DNA of 64,000 nt from UBA1672 sp964352665 (GCA_964352665.1 CAYGSJ010000001.1:440982-504981), one strand, 5' to 3'; shown: positions 46,819 to 55,000, counted from the first letter of the stretch. The notes: generated by a model from the letters alone, not told the origin. Program-made: numbers and translations.

Positions 46819-47404
46819 AATGCCTCTCCTTTACCTCTTCGTCTTGTAAGAGCCCCGTCCTGATGAGCTCGTCTTTTAATCCTGATTTAGCGCGCATCAA
46901 TAGTGATTCCAGCGCTTTTACCCCTACACCCATAATATCTGCCGCCTCTTTATTGCTTACCCCCTCGTAGAAACAAAGGTTCAGCGCGGTTTTTTGTCTT
47001 TCGGGCAAACTCTGGATCGCGGTTTCCAGAATTTCATTTTGTTCCCGGTTTGCAAGTTCCTCCAGTTGCCCTGTGCGCTCGTCTTCGTGTTGATCCAGCG
47101 TATCAGAGGTATAGACCGGCTTTTTCTTTCTTGTATGGTCAATCGCCTGATTGGTAACCACGCGATAGAACCATGTGCTAAACTTTGCGCCGCGTGTTGG
47201 GTCCCATAAGGAAGGGTTTTTCCAAAGCTTTAAAAACGCATCCTGCACGATGTCTTCTGCATCGTCCTGTTGCCCGCACATCCGGTAAGCCGCCGTAAAA
47301 AACATATTGGTGTAACGCTCTACCAGAACAGAAAAAGCCTCATGGTCACCGCCTTGAACACGCGCCATGAGGTCTTCATCTGTCATGCTGGCTGTACCAG
47401 ACAA
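46805..47404 (-). CDS. ECF-type RNA polymerase sigma factor
   Basis: 199 residues. Region 2 shows EAFSVLVERYTNMFFTAAYR and DAEDIVQDAFLKLWKNP, then FSTWFYRVVTNQAIDHTRKK; region 4 shows LPERQKTALNLCFYEGVSNK and KALESLLMRAKSGLKDEL. The listed start is TTG with AAGG upstream; an ATG at 47386 (MTDEDLM) is the alternative. It is followed by the anti-sigma-like and metal-sensor genes, and preceded 15 bases upstream by an EF-hand gene in the same operon. A metal or envelope signal is likely. Confidence 0.9.
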   Translation of the reverse strand: MSGTASMTDEDLMARVQGGDHEAFSVLVERYTNMFFTAAYRMCGQQDDAEDIVQDAFLKLWKNPSLWDPTRGAKFSTWFYRVVTNQAIDHTRKKKPVYTSDTLDQHEDERTGQLEELANREQNEILETAIQSLPERQKTALNLCFYEGVSNKEAADIMGVGVKALESLLMRAKSGLKDELIRTGLLQDEEVKERHYGSH

Positions 47405-47419
47405 TAGCGTAACCTTATG

Positions 47420-47863
47420 TTATCTGGCCGGAGCAGCATCACGCGTTGCAGGTGCTGCGTCTCTTACTTCCGGCGCTGCATCTCTTGTTTCGGTAGCGGC
47501 ATCTTCACGCGCTGCTTTCACACGTTCTGCTTTTTTACGGGCGTCCTCTACGCGATCAGAATGATCACCTTCTTTGCCTTTTCTTCTCTCGGACATTTTA
47601 TCTTTCATCTGGTCGTGCTTGGCTTTAAACTCGCGCTTTGTCACTTCGCCATCATTGTCGATGTCCATCTTATCAAAACGCTCTTCGGCTGCGCTCAGGA
47701 ATTCTCTTTTAGAAACCGACCCATTACCGTCTTTATCCCAGTGATTAAACATTCTGTCGAATTTCTTGCCTTTTCCATCCCCTTCTGCGGCCGCATCCGA
47801 AGCCACATAGAACGGAGCAGAAACCGCCAGAGCCAAACCTGTTATCATTAGTAATTTTTTCAT
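47420..47863 (-). CDS. Periplasmic EF-hand protein
   Basis: 147 residues. A signal peptide (cleaved near ASDAAAEG) precedes two EF-hand calcium loops: DKDGNGSVSKRE at about residues 43-54 and DIDNDGEVTKRE at about 67-78. These keep the Asp/Asn/Gly and terminal Glu ligands. The tail has three near copies of (T/V)RDAAP(E/A) (in ETRDAAPEVRDAAPATRDAA), encoded by imperfect DNA repeats. It is the first gene of the ECF sigma operon and may be a calcium or metal buffer that reports to it. Confidence 0.87.
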   Translation of the reverse strand: MKKLLMITGLALAVSAPFYVASDAAAEGDGKGKKFDRMFNHWDKDGNGSVSKREFLSAAEERFDKMDIDNDGEVTKREFKAKHDQMKDKMSERRKGKEGDHSDRVEDARKKAERVKAAREDAATETRDAAPEVRDAAPATRDAAPAR

Positions 47864-47990
47864 CGTAAAAATCCTCTGTTTTGGTTTTCATACAAGGTTA
47901 AACGCCACAAGGCGCTAAACCCTTCGAAATTTATTTAATGGGAGAATTAAGGCACGTATTTTCTATTGTTTCAAGGGGGACTGTCTGGCG

Positions 47991-48674
47991 TTAGGCCAGA
48001 TCATGCTCTTTCAGCCATGATTCACGGCCCGGAATGTATTTAGGCAGAATTTCGGCTTTTAATTTTTGCCGCGCGCGTGAAAGACGCATTTTGGTGGCGG
48101 TAGAGTTTATACCAAGCTCGTCGGAACAATCCTGCATGGTTCGACCATGGATATGATAGGCAACAATAAGGTCACGATCCTCTTGTTTCAATCTGTCGAG
48201 TGCGTCCCAAAATGCCAACACAAGCTCTGATCTTGAAACCTTTTCCAGCACGTCGCCTTCAGGATCCGGTCTTGTTGCCATAAAAGGCTCGTCTTCGGAA
48301 TCTCTGTGAACCAAATCCGTTACATTTCGTGCACCTCTTGATTGCTTTCTCTGCATGTTTTTTATGAGGTTTCGTTCGATAGTATGAATCCATGCCGCAA
48401 AGTTTGTGCACTTTTCAGGGTTCCATGATTTTGCATATCGCCAGACATTGAAGAAAGTCTGGTGTACGGCATCTCTAACATCGCTGTCCTGCCTTAAACG
48501 TGAGCGTGCAATCTCATTTACGGAGTCAGAATATCTATAATGAAGTACGGAGAATGCCTCTGTATCTCTATCTTCTGCAACCCTTGTCATCAGGTCTTCG
48601 TCACTCATTTCGTGATATTGAGATGGAACATCAGGTGCGGTAGATACAGCATCATAAGTTTGTCGTAAGCCCAT
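47991..48674 (-). CDS. ECF-type sigma factor, tandem array member 1 (distal)
   Basis: 227 residues. The ATG at 48674 has GGAG seven bases before it and starts one base after the previous stop; the open frame to 48833 belongs to the upstream gene's region. Region 2: EAFSVLHYRYSDSVNEIARS, DVRDAVHQTFFNVWRYAKSW and FAAWIHTIERNLIKNMQRKQ. Region 4: RLKQEDRDLIVAYHIHGRTM and TKMRLSRARQKLKAEI. The linker between them is about 45 residues. No anti-sigma gene follows. Bases 48547-48611 nearly match 50101-50165 in array member 3. Confidence 0.87.
   Translation of the reverse strand: MGLRQTYDAVSTAPDVPSQYHEMSDEDLMTRVAEDRDTEAFSVLHYRYSDSVNEIARSRLRQDSDVRDAVHQTFFNVWRYAKSWNPEKCTNFAAWIHTIERNLIKNMQRKQSRGARNVTDLVHRDSEDEPFMATRPDPEGDVLEKVSRSELVLAFWDALDRLKQEDRDLIVAYHIHGRTMQDCSDELGINSTATKMRLSRARQKLKAEILPKYIPGRESWLKEHDLA
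48547..48611. repeat. 65-base imperfect direct repeat, copy A (sigma array)
   Basis: Matches 50101-50165 with four mismatches in 65 bases. It encodes the start of the sigma domain (MSDEDLMTRVAE to AFSVL) of array member 1. The same block in member 2 is clearly more diverged. Confidence 0.9.
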
Positions 48675-48675
48675 C

Positions 48676-49458
48676 CTAATTCTCCAAATAGTCAAAGTCG
48701 AAGGATCTAGAGGCCATCTCTGGTGTTTCGGCACCTTGAAGCGCCATGACTTCATGCAACAATTTCTTACGCGCAGAGAAAAGCCGTGACTTAATAGTAT
48801 TTTTCTTTGTATGAAAATCCTGAGCACAGTCATCTATGCTTTTGCCATTAAAATAATAGGCAATAATGAGATCGCGATCTTTTTTTTCTAGCCTATCCAA
48901 TGCTTCCCGAATGATCCTAGCCTGCTCGGCTTTTTTAACACCTGTCCAAATATCTTCTCCTGGATCTTCTGTTTGATCAAGGCGGTATTCTTCAGGATAT
49001 TCATCATCCATGCTTAGGACTTCAAGCAAGTATTCTTCAAGGTCATCTTCTTCCGGCCTCTTGATTACGGGATGAGATCGGGTTCTAGGACTTCGGTCCA
49101 AGAGGTCGCTTTCACAGCGTACGGCTTCTCTAGCTCTGCTTCTTCTGGCCGCGTCTATGATAACATTGTTTTCTATAGTCAGAATCCATGGAGAAACCAC
49201 TTCAATTCTTCGAGCGCGCCGAGAATTTGCAAATTTCCAAACATTCAGCATCGTTTCCTGTACTGCGTCCCAAACATCCCCACCTCGAAGTGATTTCTGA
49301 GCAGCATGGGTTTTGAGAGGCGCGGCATATCTACCATAAAGAGCTGAAAAGGCTTCTCTGTCTTTATGTTCTACCACCCTTTCCATCAAATCTTCATCGG
49401 TCATACCGTGATATTCTGGCGCCGGAGCAGCTTGTTCTTCGTATTGTTTTTTTACCAT
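48676..49458 (-). CDS. ECF-type sigma factor, tandem array member 2
   Basis: 260 residues. The N-terminal MVKKQYEEQAAPAPEY is identical to that of array member 3. Region 2: EAFSALYGRYAAPLKTHAAQ, DVWDAVQETMLNVWKFANS and PWILTIENNVIIDAARRSR. Region 4: RLEKKDRDLIIAYYFNGKSI and NTIKSRLFSARKKLLHEV. The linker is long (about 75 residues) and very acidic (PEEDDLEEYLLEV). The 5' end lies inside a 73-base repeat shared with member 3. It begins 14 bases after the stop of member 3. Confidence 0.85.
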   Translation of the reverse strand: MVKKQYEEQAAPAPEYHGMTDEDLMERVVEHKDREAFSALYGRYAAPLKTHAAQKSLRGGDVWDAVQETMLNVWKFANSRRARRIEVVSPWILTIENNVIIDAARRSRAREAVRCESDLLDRSPRTRSHPVIKRPEEDDLEEYLLEVLSMDDEYPEEYRLDQTEDPGEDIWTGVKKAEQARIIREALDRLEKKDRDLIIAYYFNGKSIDDCAQDFHTKKNTIKSRLFSARKKLLHEVMALQGAETPEMASRSFDFDYLEN

Positions 49459-49484
49459 CTTAACTCGCCTGTTTAGTTTAGAAA
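49412..49484. repeat. 73-base direct repeat, copy A (sigma array)
   Basis: Identical to 50170-50242 except for one base (49423 C against 50181 T). It spans the first codons of array member 2, its ribosome site and the last codons of member 3. The offset of 758 bases equals one gene unit. Near identity across a gene junction, including the non-coding part, points to recent duplication or gene conversion. Confidence 0.95.
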
Positions 49485-50216
49485 CAGCTCTTCTGCAGCC
49501 GTATCGACGGTATGAGCCACCCCCTGCAGATTGGCAATTTCCTTTGCCAGCCTCTTGCGTGCCTTGTAGAGACGTTTTTTTGCAGCATCTTCCCTTATTC
49601 CAAAAGTTTCAGCATACTCGGAAAGTGAAACATTCAAAAAATTGTAGTTGAATATAATAAGCGAATCTTCAGCCCCAAGCCCTTCCAGCGCCGCCCAGAA
49701 TATTTCGTCGCGCAATCTCAAAAGTTCGTCTTCTGCCATTACATCCAAATGCGACGGCGAAGGATCTTCCAAAGTTTCTGCTAAATTACTTCTAGCACTA
49801 AAATCATCTAAATATCCGTCCTCTATATCTTTTAAATCCAGTGGATGTATTCCTTCAAATTGAGGTCTCGTATCAAAAAGATGGATTCGCCCTGTCTTTT
49901 TCAACGCTCTTATGGCGGTGTTTCTCTGTATAGCCCTGAGCCACCTCATAACGTTTTTTGCTCTTTCCGGATCCCATGACGATGCATATCGCCAAGCATT
50001 AAGCATTGTTTGTTGTGCTGTATCTCTGGCATCGGCATCTTGTTGTTGTAGCCTGCTTTGTGCCTCACGTTTGAGCCGCGGCAAATATTTGTCAAACAGC
50101 ACGGAGAATGCCTCTGCATCTCTATATTCTGCAACCCTTGTCATCAGGTCTTTGTCGCTCATTTCACCGTATTCTGGCGCTGGAGCAGCTTGTTCTTCGT
50201 ATTGTTTTTTTACCAT
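49473..50216 (-). CDS. ECF-type sigma factor, tandem array member 3
   Basis: 247 residues. Region 2: EAFSVLFDKYLPRLKREAQS, DARDTAQQTMLNAWRYASSW and VMRWLRAIQRNTAIRALKK. Region 4 is more divergent: GLGAEDSLIIFNYNFLNVSL and DAAKKRLYKARKRLAKEI. The end ELFLN is shared with member 4, and the start is shared with member 2, so the gene appears to be a mosaic. The linker of about 70 residues is acidic and Leu rich. Gap to member 4 is 14 bases. Confidence 0.83.
   Translation of the reverse strand: MVKKQYEEQAAPAPEYGEMSDKDLMTRVAEYRDAEAFSVLFDKYLPRLKREAQSRLQQQDADARDTAQQTMLNAWRYASSWDPERAKNVMRWLRAIQRNTAIRALKKTGRIHLFDTRPQFEGIHPLDLKDIEDGYLDDFSARSNLAETLEDPSPSHLDVMAEDELLRLRDEIFWAALEGLGAEDSLIIFNYNFLNVSLSEYAETFGIREDAAKKRLYKARKRLAKEIANLQGVAHTVDTAAEELFLN
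50101..50165. repeat. 65-base imperfect direct repeat, copy B (sigma array)
   Basis: Partner of 48547-48611, within array member 3, directly beside the 73-base repeat copy B. Member 3 thus shares different segments with members 1, 2 and 4. Confidence 0.9.
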
Positions 50217-50242
50217 CTTAACTCGCCTGTTTAGTTTAGAAA
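50170..50242. repeat. 73-base direct repeat, copy B (sigma array)
   Basis: Partner of 49412-49484. It spans the first codons of array member 3, the 14-base gap and the last codons of member 4 (the ELFLN end). Confidence 0.95.
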
Positions 50243-51076
50243 GAGTTCCTCTACAACTGCTTCCTGTTTTTCAACACCATGTAGTGTGATAATTTCTTTC
50301 GCCAGTTTAAGTCGTGCTCTGTAGAGACGCATTTTTGCACTTTCCAAACTGATGTCAAAATCCTCACCACATTCTTTGAGGCTACGACCGTAAAAATGGT
50401 GATCAAGGATAATACCCCAATCATTAAACCCGAGGCTGCCCAAAGCCTCCCAGAATAATTCATCACGGATGCCGGATAGCTCGCCCTCCGCCATCATGTC
50501 GACAGGCTGCGCTGCCCCATCAACCGAATCGAGAGAAACCGTACGATCATCATCCTCAGCAGCCATATCGGTTTGTGTAATCCCCTGGCGTGCTTTCTTG
50601 CTCCCAAGCTTTTTAATTGTATTTACTGTAATAGTGCTTATCCAAGCCTGAAAATTAGTTGCACGTTCTTCATCCCAGCTTTTTGCATAGGCCCAGACAT
50701 TACAAAACACCTGTGCTGTGGCATCATCGATATCCTGACCGCGTAAACCTCTTGATCGTGCTATAGAATTTACTAGTTCCTGATTGTTTGCATAGAGAAT
50801 TGCAAAAGCGGTTTGTGCATTTCCGTCGTCTATAGCCTGATTTACAATTGCATGTTTAACAACCCCCATCAGCTCTTCATCGGTCATGGCCTCGTAGATT
50901 GACCTTATTGATGCAAGCTTTGCATATTCTGCTTCGGACAGAACGGGTATTACGTAGGGCCCATTATTAGTGGTCGATTGATAAAAATGATGCCCCAGAG
51001 AGCCCTGATCCGCTTGAGAATCAGAATCCACGTGCGTTAAATGTCTTAAAGCTGCGCTACCTTTTGGTGTTGTCAT
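50231..51076 (-). CDS. ECF-type sigma factor, tandem array member 4 (proximal)
   Basis: 281 residues, the longest of the four, with a unique 60-residue N-terminal extension (TTPKGSAALRHLTHVDSDSQ). MTDEELMGVV then matches the MTDEDLM/MSDEDLM start of the paralogues. Region 2: TAFAILYANNQELVNSIARS, DIDDATAQVFCNVWAYAKSW and FQAWISTITVNTIKKLGSKK. Region 4: SLGFNDWGIILDHHFYGRSL and ESAKMRLYRARLKLAKEI. It is the first gene of the array, 92 bases after icd on the same strand. The extension may receive a signal or bind a partner. Confidence 0.85.
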   Translation of the reverse strand: MTTPKGSAALRHLTHVDSDSQADQGSLGHHFYQSTTNNGPYVIPVLSEAEYAKLASIRSIYEAMTDEELMGVVKHAIVNQAIDDGNAQTAFAILYANNQELVNSIARSRGLRGQDIDDATAQVFCNVWAYAKSWDEERATNFQAWISTITVNTIKKLGSKKARQGITQTDMAAEDDDRTVSLDSVDGAAQPVDMMAEGELSGIRDELFWEALGSLGFNDWGIILDHHFYGRSLKECGEDFDISLESAKMRLYRARLKLAKEIITLHGVEKQEAVVEELFLN

Positions 51077-51168
51077 CTTCTTGTTTTCATATCAATTATC
51101 GTGTTTTCGTGCAGTAACCTACACGAAATACGCAGAAAATACAAATATTTTGCATAATTATGTTGTTT

Positions 51169-52383
51169 TTATAACATGGCCTGTTCGAGATTCTCGACGA
51201 CTTTATCTAGAAACTCTTGCGTTGTAAGGAATTTTTGGTCCTTCCCAACAAGCAGTGCTAGATCCTTGGTCATATGTCCCTGCTCTACTGTTTCGACGCA
51301 AACCCGCTCTAATGTGTCACAAAAATCAATCAATGCCTGATTATTATCAAATTTTCCACGATATTTCAAACCGCTAGACCATGCGAAGATAGAGGCAATC
51401 GGATTGGTAGAGGTTGGTTTGCCTTCCTGATGCAGGCGATAATGGCGGGTGACCGTACCGTGTGCAGCTTCGGCCTCCACAGTTTTACCGTCCGGCGTAA
51501 GCAATACAGAAGTCATTAACCCCAGCGAGCCGAAGCCCTGTGCTACGATATCGGATTGCACATCGCCATCATAGTTTTTACAAGCCCAGACAAATCCGCC
51601 ATTGGATTTAACGGCTTGCGCCACCATGTCATCGATCAGACGGTGCTCGTACCAGAGCTTGCGCTTGTCGAATTCGGCCTTGAATTCTTCGTCGAAGATA
51701 CGCTGGAAGATTTCAATGAAGCGCCCGTCATATTGCTTCAGGATTGTATTTTTGGTGGACATGTAGACCGGATAGTTTTGCAGCAAACCGTAATTGAAGC
51801 TGGAGCGGGCAAAACCTTCGATGCTGTCATCCAGATTGTACATGCCCAGCGCCACACCGCTTGAAGGGAAATCAAAGACTTCCCATTCCTGAACGTCGCC
51901 ACCATCTTTCGGAGTAAATACCATTTTCAGTGTTCCGGGCTCATTGATTTTCATATCGGTGGCTTTGTATTGATCGCCAAAGGCATGGCGACCAACGATG
52001 ATGGGTTGTTCCCATCCCGGCACATAGCGCGGCACGTTGGAGCAGATAATCGGCGCGCGGAAGATCGTGCCGCCCAGAATATTACGGATCGTACCGTTAG
52101 GGGATTTCCACATTTTCTTGAGATTGAATTCCTTAACGCGTGCCTCATCAGGGGTGATGGTCGCGCATTTTATGCCTACGCCATGTTCTTTAATAGCGTT
52201 CGCAGCATCAATGGTGATTTGGTCGTCGGTTTCATCACGTTTCTGGATCGAGAGGTCAAAATATTTCAGGTCGATATCCAGATAGGGCAAGATCAGGCTT
52301 TTCTTGATGAAGTCCCATATGATGCGGGTCATTTCATCGCCATCTATTTCAACAACGGGGGTATCGACTTTGATCTTTGCCAT
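51169..52383 (-). CDS. icd: NADP-dependent isocitrate dehydrogenase
   Basis: TCA-cycle enzyme, 404 residues, of the homodimeric eukaryote-like type common in alphaproteobacteria. It shows [18 protein letters not shown] at the start, the substrate-site [19 protein letters not shown] (about residues 93-111), [20 protein letters not shown] and [13 protein letters not shown] near the coenzyme site. The length and sequence differ from the E. coli-type Icd. The sigma array begins 92 bases downstream on the same strand. I see no strong terminator between them, so read-through is possible. Confidence 0.96.
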   Translation of the reverse strand: MAKIKVDTPVVEIDGDEMTRIIWDFIKKSLILPYLDIDLKYFDLSIQKRDETDDQITIDAANAIKEHGVGIKCATITPDEARVKEFNLKKMWKSPNGTIRNILGGTIFRAPIICSNVPRYVPGWEQPIIVGRHAFGDQYKATDMKINEPGTLKMVFTPKDGGDVQEWEVFDFPSSGVALGMYNLDDSIEGFARSSFNYGLLQNYPVYMSTKNTILKQYDGRFIEIFQRIFDEEFKAEFDKRKLWYEHRLIDDMVAQAVKSNGGFVWACKNYDGDVQSDIVAQGFGSLGLMTSVLLTPDGKTVEAEAAHGTVTRHYRLHQEGKPTSTNPIASIFAWSSGLKYRGKFDNNQALIDFCDTLERVCVETVEQGHMTKDLALLVGKDQKFLTTQEFLDKVVENLEQAML

Positions 52384-52467
52384 CGGCTTTTATCCTCATT
52401 CCATTTTGATTCTTATGGGCAGAGCATAGCGAGTATAGGATAAGAATTAAAGCGTGATTTAATTGGA

Positions 52468-52739
52468 TCAGGCAAACTCGGCGGCCAGATCATGGAAGCC
52501 CCGCGGCAAATCGTCTCCCTTATCAATACGGGCCTGTGCCAGCTCGGCCATAATTCGGCGATCTGCCTCCTTGGTTAGAGCGCCTTCCTGAACGGCTTCC
52601 AGATATGTTATAGCATCCCCAAGTCTTAGATTTTTGAATAATTCAGATCTCAATCCCGGATCAAGGGGCCTGACCCTCTCAAGAAACGCTGCACCTAAAT
52701 CTATCTCTTTTACGGCCTTGGCAGCCCCTTTTTTGGCAT
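52468..52739 (-). CDS. Small uncharacterised gene with -1 frame change at a slippery heptamer
   Basis: The ATG at 52739 has an excellent ribosome site (AAGGA six bases before). Read straight, it gives only MPKKGLPRP and stops at 52710. In the -1 frame, entered at A_AAA_AAG (52734-52728), it continues as GAAKAVKEIDLGAAFLERV and runs about 90 residues to 52468, with good coding character throughout. The alternative start in that frame is a TTG at 52653 with no ribosome site. The body is helical and charged, with no domain I recognise. It is either a programmed -1 frameshift gene, an inactivated gene, or a one-base homopolymer error in the sequence. Confidence 0.65.
52728..52734 (-). other. Candidate -1 ribosomal frameshift site A_AAA_AAG
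   Basis: In the zero frame the codons read CCA AAA AAG, so the heptamer is in register (X_XXY_YYZ) as in E. coli dnaX. It is followed by GGGG. A slip of one base back restores the long coding frame exactly. Confidence 0.55.
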
Positions 52740-52890
52740 AATATGTCCTTTCTGTCTTTTCCTATGAAATATTGTTAGCATCGACAAAATTGAAAATCCA
52801 GCGTGTTTTGCCTGCAAACAAAATTTCTTTTGACCCCCCGCGCAATACAGGTAACATGGGTGGAATCAAATTCCAGACGGGATAATCGCC

Positions 52891-53457
52891 TTGAGCTCTT
52901 CTATTCATAATAAACCCGAGCCTTATGATTTAGGAAACTTTACCGTTTTAGTGGTCGAGGATTCCTCTTACATGCAATTTCTGACGTCAGAGATGCTGAA
53001 GCTTTTCGGTGTCGGCGATATTTTGCTATGCGAGAATTCACAAGAAGCCATCGACGTTCTTAAAATCACACAGGCCCGCACAACCAGCCGCCATATTAAC
53101 CGTGTCGATATTATTGTAACCGACTGGCTTATGCCCGAAGGATCGGGAGAAGAACTGGTTACATGGGTGCGTAACCACAAAAATGACGAGGTACGGTTTA
53201 TGCCTATTCTTGTCGTTAGCGGATACACCACAGAGAAAGTTACGAATGTGACGCGTGATATGGGTGCAAACGAAATTCTGGTGAAGCCGATTTCCGGCAA
53301 GCTTTTAGCCTCTAGAATTTGCGCGATTATTGACCACCCCCGCCCCTTTATTCAGGCTAGTGATTTTTTCGGTCCTGATCGCAGGCGACAGAATCTCCCT
53401 TATAAGGGTAATGACAGGCGCACGCAGGCCGCCAAAATTGTGGAGCAAGATATATGA
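52891..53457 (+). CDS. Response-regulator receiver-domain protein
   Basis: 188 residues. A CheY-like receiver covers residues 17-145: acidic pair in VLVVEDSSYMQFL, phospho-acceptor Asp in IIVTDWLMPEGSGEE (about residue 76), switch Ser/Thr in ILVVSGYT and Lys in EILVKPISG. A short tail contains FGPDRRRQ and GNDRRTQ, a motif found in several alphaproteobacterial receiver proteins. There is no DNA-binding output domain. It overlaps the next gene by four bases (ATGA). The start codon at 52891 is TTG, and an in-frame ATG is not available close by. Confidence 0.85.
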   Translation: MSSSIHNKPEPYDLGNFTVLVVEDSSYMQFLTSEMLKLFGVGDILLCENSQEAIDVLKITQARTTSRHINRVDIIVTDWLMPEGSGEELVTWVRNHKNDEVRFMPILVVSGYTTEKVTNVTRDMGANEILVKPISGKLLASRICAIIDHPRPFIQASDFFGPDRRRQNLPYKGNDRRTQAAKIVEQDI

Positions 53458-53981
53458 CGGACTCCGGCAATGATGAGCCACAAAAAACCGTTCATGTTTA
53501 TAACCAGCCCTATAACAGGTTGAAGAATAAACTTGGTGCCCGCATCCATAAAAACGAGGAAGTTGGTCATCTGGAAGAGGAAAAAGTTGATAAAGCCGAT
53601 GCCCTGATTAAAGAGCTGTGTGCGGATTGTCAGACAACCATCGCCGCACAACTGGCTGCTTTGAGTGCGGTTTGGGGTGAGATGCAAAAAATGGATTCGT
53701 CCAATGCCCGCGATGAAAAAGCGCAGGAAGTTTTTACCATTGCCCATGAAATCAAGGATATTTCTTCACTTTGCGGCTATGTTCTGGCTGCCCATTTTGC
53801 CGAGTCCCTCCGGGATTATATTGGTGAAACCACACTAAACCTCAAAAACCAGCACATTATCATTCAGGCCCATATTGACGCCATGAATACCGTGCATAAG
53901 AATAATATCAAGGAAGATGGCGGCCCTGTAGCGGAAGAGCTGAAGCGTATGGTAAAAATCGCGATTGATAAATACCACTAA
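53454..53981 (+). CDS. HPt-like phosphotransfer protein
   Basis: 175 residues, helical. FTIAHEIKDISSLCGYVLAA (about residues 98-117) has the shape of a histidine-phosphotransfer motif (AH.IK....), with His at about 102. Helices before and after fit a four-helix HPt bundle. It is translationally coupled to the receiver gene upstream. No histidine kinase gene is adjacent, so the pair may receive phosphate from a kinase elsewhere. The HPt assignment is likely but not certain. Confidence 0.68.
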   Translation: MTDSGNDEPQKTVHVYNQPYNRLKNKLGARIHKNEEVGHLEEEKVDKADALIKELCADCQTTIAAQLAALSAVWGEMQKMDSSNARDEKAQEVFTIAHEIKDISSLCGYVLAAHFAESLRDYIGETTLNLKNQHIIIQAHIDAMNTVHKNNIKEDGGPVAEELKRMVKIAIDKYH

Positions 53982-53985
53982 TTAT

Positions 53986-54015
53986 TTGACATAAAATAAG
54001 GCTTTGCATTAGTAT
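53986..54015 (+). promoter_or_regulatory. Probable sigma-70-type promoter
   Basis: Consensus -35 TTGACA (53986-53991), 18-base spacer, then TAGTAT (54010-54015). It would give a leader of about 50 bases for the lipoprotein gene at 54074, including a small CAGTC-TGCG-GACTG hairpin at 54042-54055. Confidence 0.55.
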
Positions 54016-54073
54016 CCCGCCCATATTAACAGGATAATAAACAGTCTGCGGACTGCGTTGAACAGGAGTAACA

Positions 54074-54991
54074 ATGTCTCGAAGAATTACCGGTCTATTT
54101 TCAGGACTTGCACTAAGTTTACTGGCCGCCTGCACACATGAAGCAAAACCAATTCAGCCCGCCAATAACACAGAAGAAAGGGAATCTGTTTCTGTGGGTG
54201 AAGGTATTGAATGGGACACTGGCAGAGTTGTGCCCTTTCATTCCTTGGCAGAAGTAAGTCTGACAGACACAGATATATTGTTCATAGGTTATATTCACGG
54301 ACAATTGCCTATTCATAACACCATGTTTTCCCAAGAAGCGGTTGCGACCTATGCCCGCGCTGGTGTTACGCAGTTTATGATGGAAGAAACGACAGAAACC
54401 GATCAGGCCACACTGGATGCGTATCTTGCACAAATAGAGGCCAGAATTGCCGCAGGTAAACCAATTGATATGGCGGCGGCCTCTATGTTTCTTATGCGTG
54501 ATGCCTCTATTGCTTTGGTGCCGGTTGATCCGCGCACATCCGCAGAAAAGCAACTTATGTACACGGCAAAGACTGATGAAGAGCGCGCCAGAGCATTATA
54601 CAAGTGTTTCCAAAAAGACCCGTATCTGGCAGAAAATATTATGCTGTCTTTCGATCAAAGCGGTAAGGCCATTGTTTCTTTTGGTGCGGATCATGGGGCG
54701 TCGCCACGAGATGGCCTTCCCGAATTGATTGAGCAAGCCGGACTTACTATGCTGCGTATTGACGTGTATTCCGATATGGAGATGTTTAGAAATAACGAAG
54801 GTATGAGAGCCATGCAAAATAGGGTTGTTGATGAATACTTCCCCAACAATAATTTGACCATTGGGGCTGAGTTGCCCCATCTTGTATATTTTGCCAGTGA
54901 AGGCAAGGCTTTCTGTACAAAGAATACACCGGGTTTTCTAAGGTCTGCTGTACCTGCGATTGCAACGGACAACGCGCCGGAACCAAAATAA
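54074..54991 (+). CDS. Lipoprotein of unknown function, possibly ChaN/EreA-like
   Basis: 305 residues. The signal peptide ends in a lipobox LLAAC (Cys at about residue 20). The mature part has TDILFIGYIHGQLPIHN, FMMEETTETDQATL and IVSFGADHGASP. The spacing of these His/Glu/Asp motifs recalls the ChaN-like and erythromycin-esterase-like fold (GE.HG...D....E), but the match is weak. AGGAG precedes the ATG, and a good promoter lies upstream. It is followed ten bases later by another orphan gene. Confidence 0.7.
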   Translation: MSRRITGLFSGLALSLLAACTHEAKPIQPANNTEERESVSVGEGIEWDTGRVVPFHSLAEVSLTDTDILFIGYIHGQLPIHNTMFSQEAVATYARAGVTQFMMEETTETDQATLDAYLAQIEARIAAGKPIDMAAASMFLMRDASIALVPVDPRTSAEKQLMYTAKTDEERARALYKCFQKDPYLAENIMLSFDQSGKAIVSFGADHGASPRDGLPELIEQAGLTMLRIDVYSDMEMFRNNEGMRAMQNRVVDEYFPNNNLTIGAELPHLVYFASEGKAFCTKNTPGFLRSAVPAIATDNAPEPK

Positions 54992-55000
54992 GCGGGAAAA

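Noticed and set aside
47984..48000. Terminator at the end of the sigma array (TCTGGC/GCCAGA)
   Set aside because: The stem overlaps the stop codon and no T run follows on the minus strand, so an intrinsic terminator is not supported.
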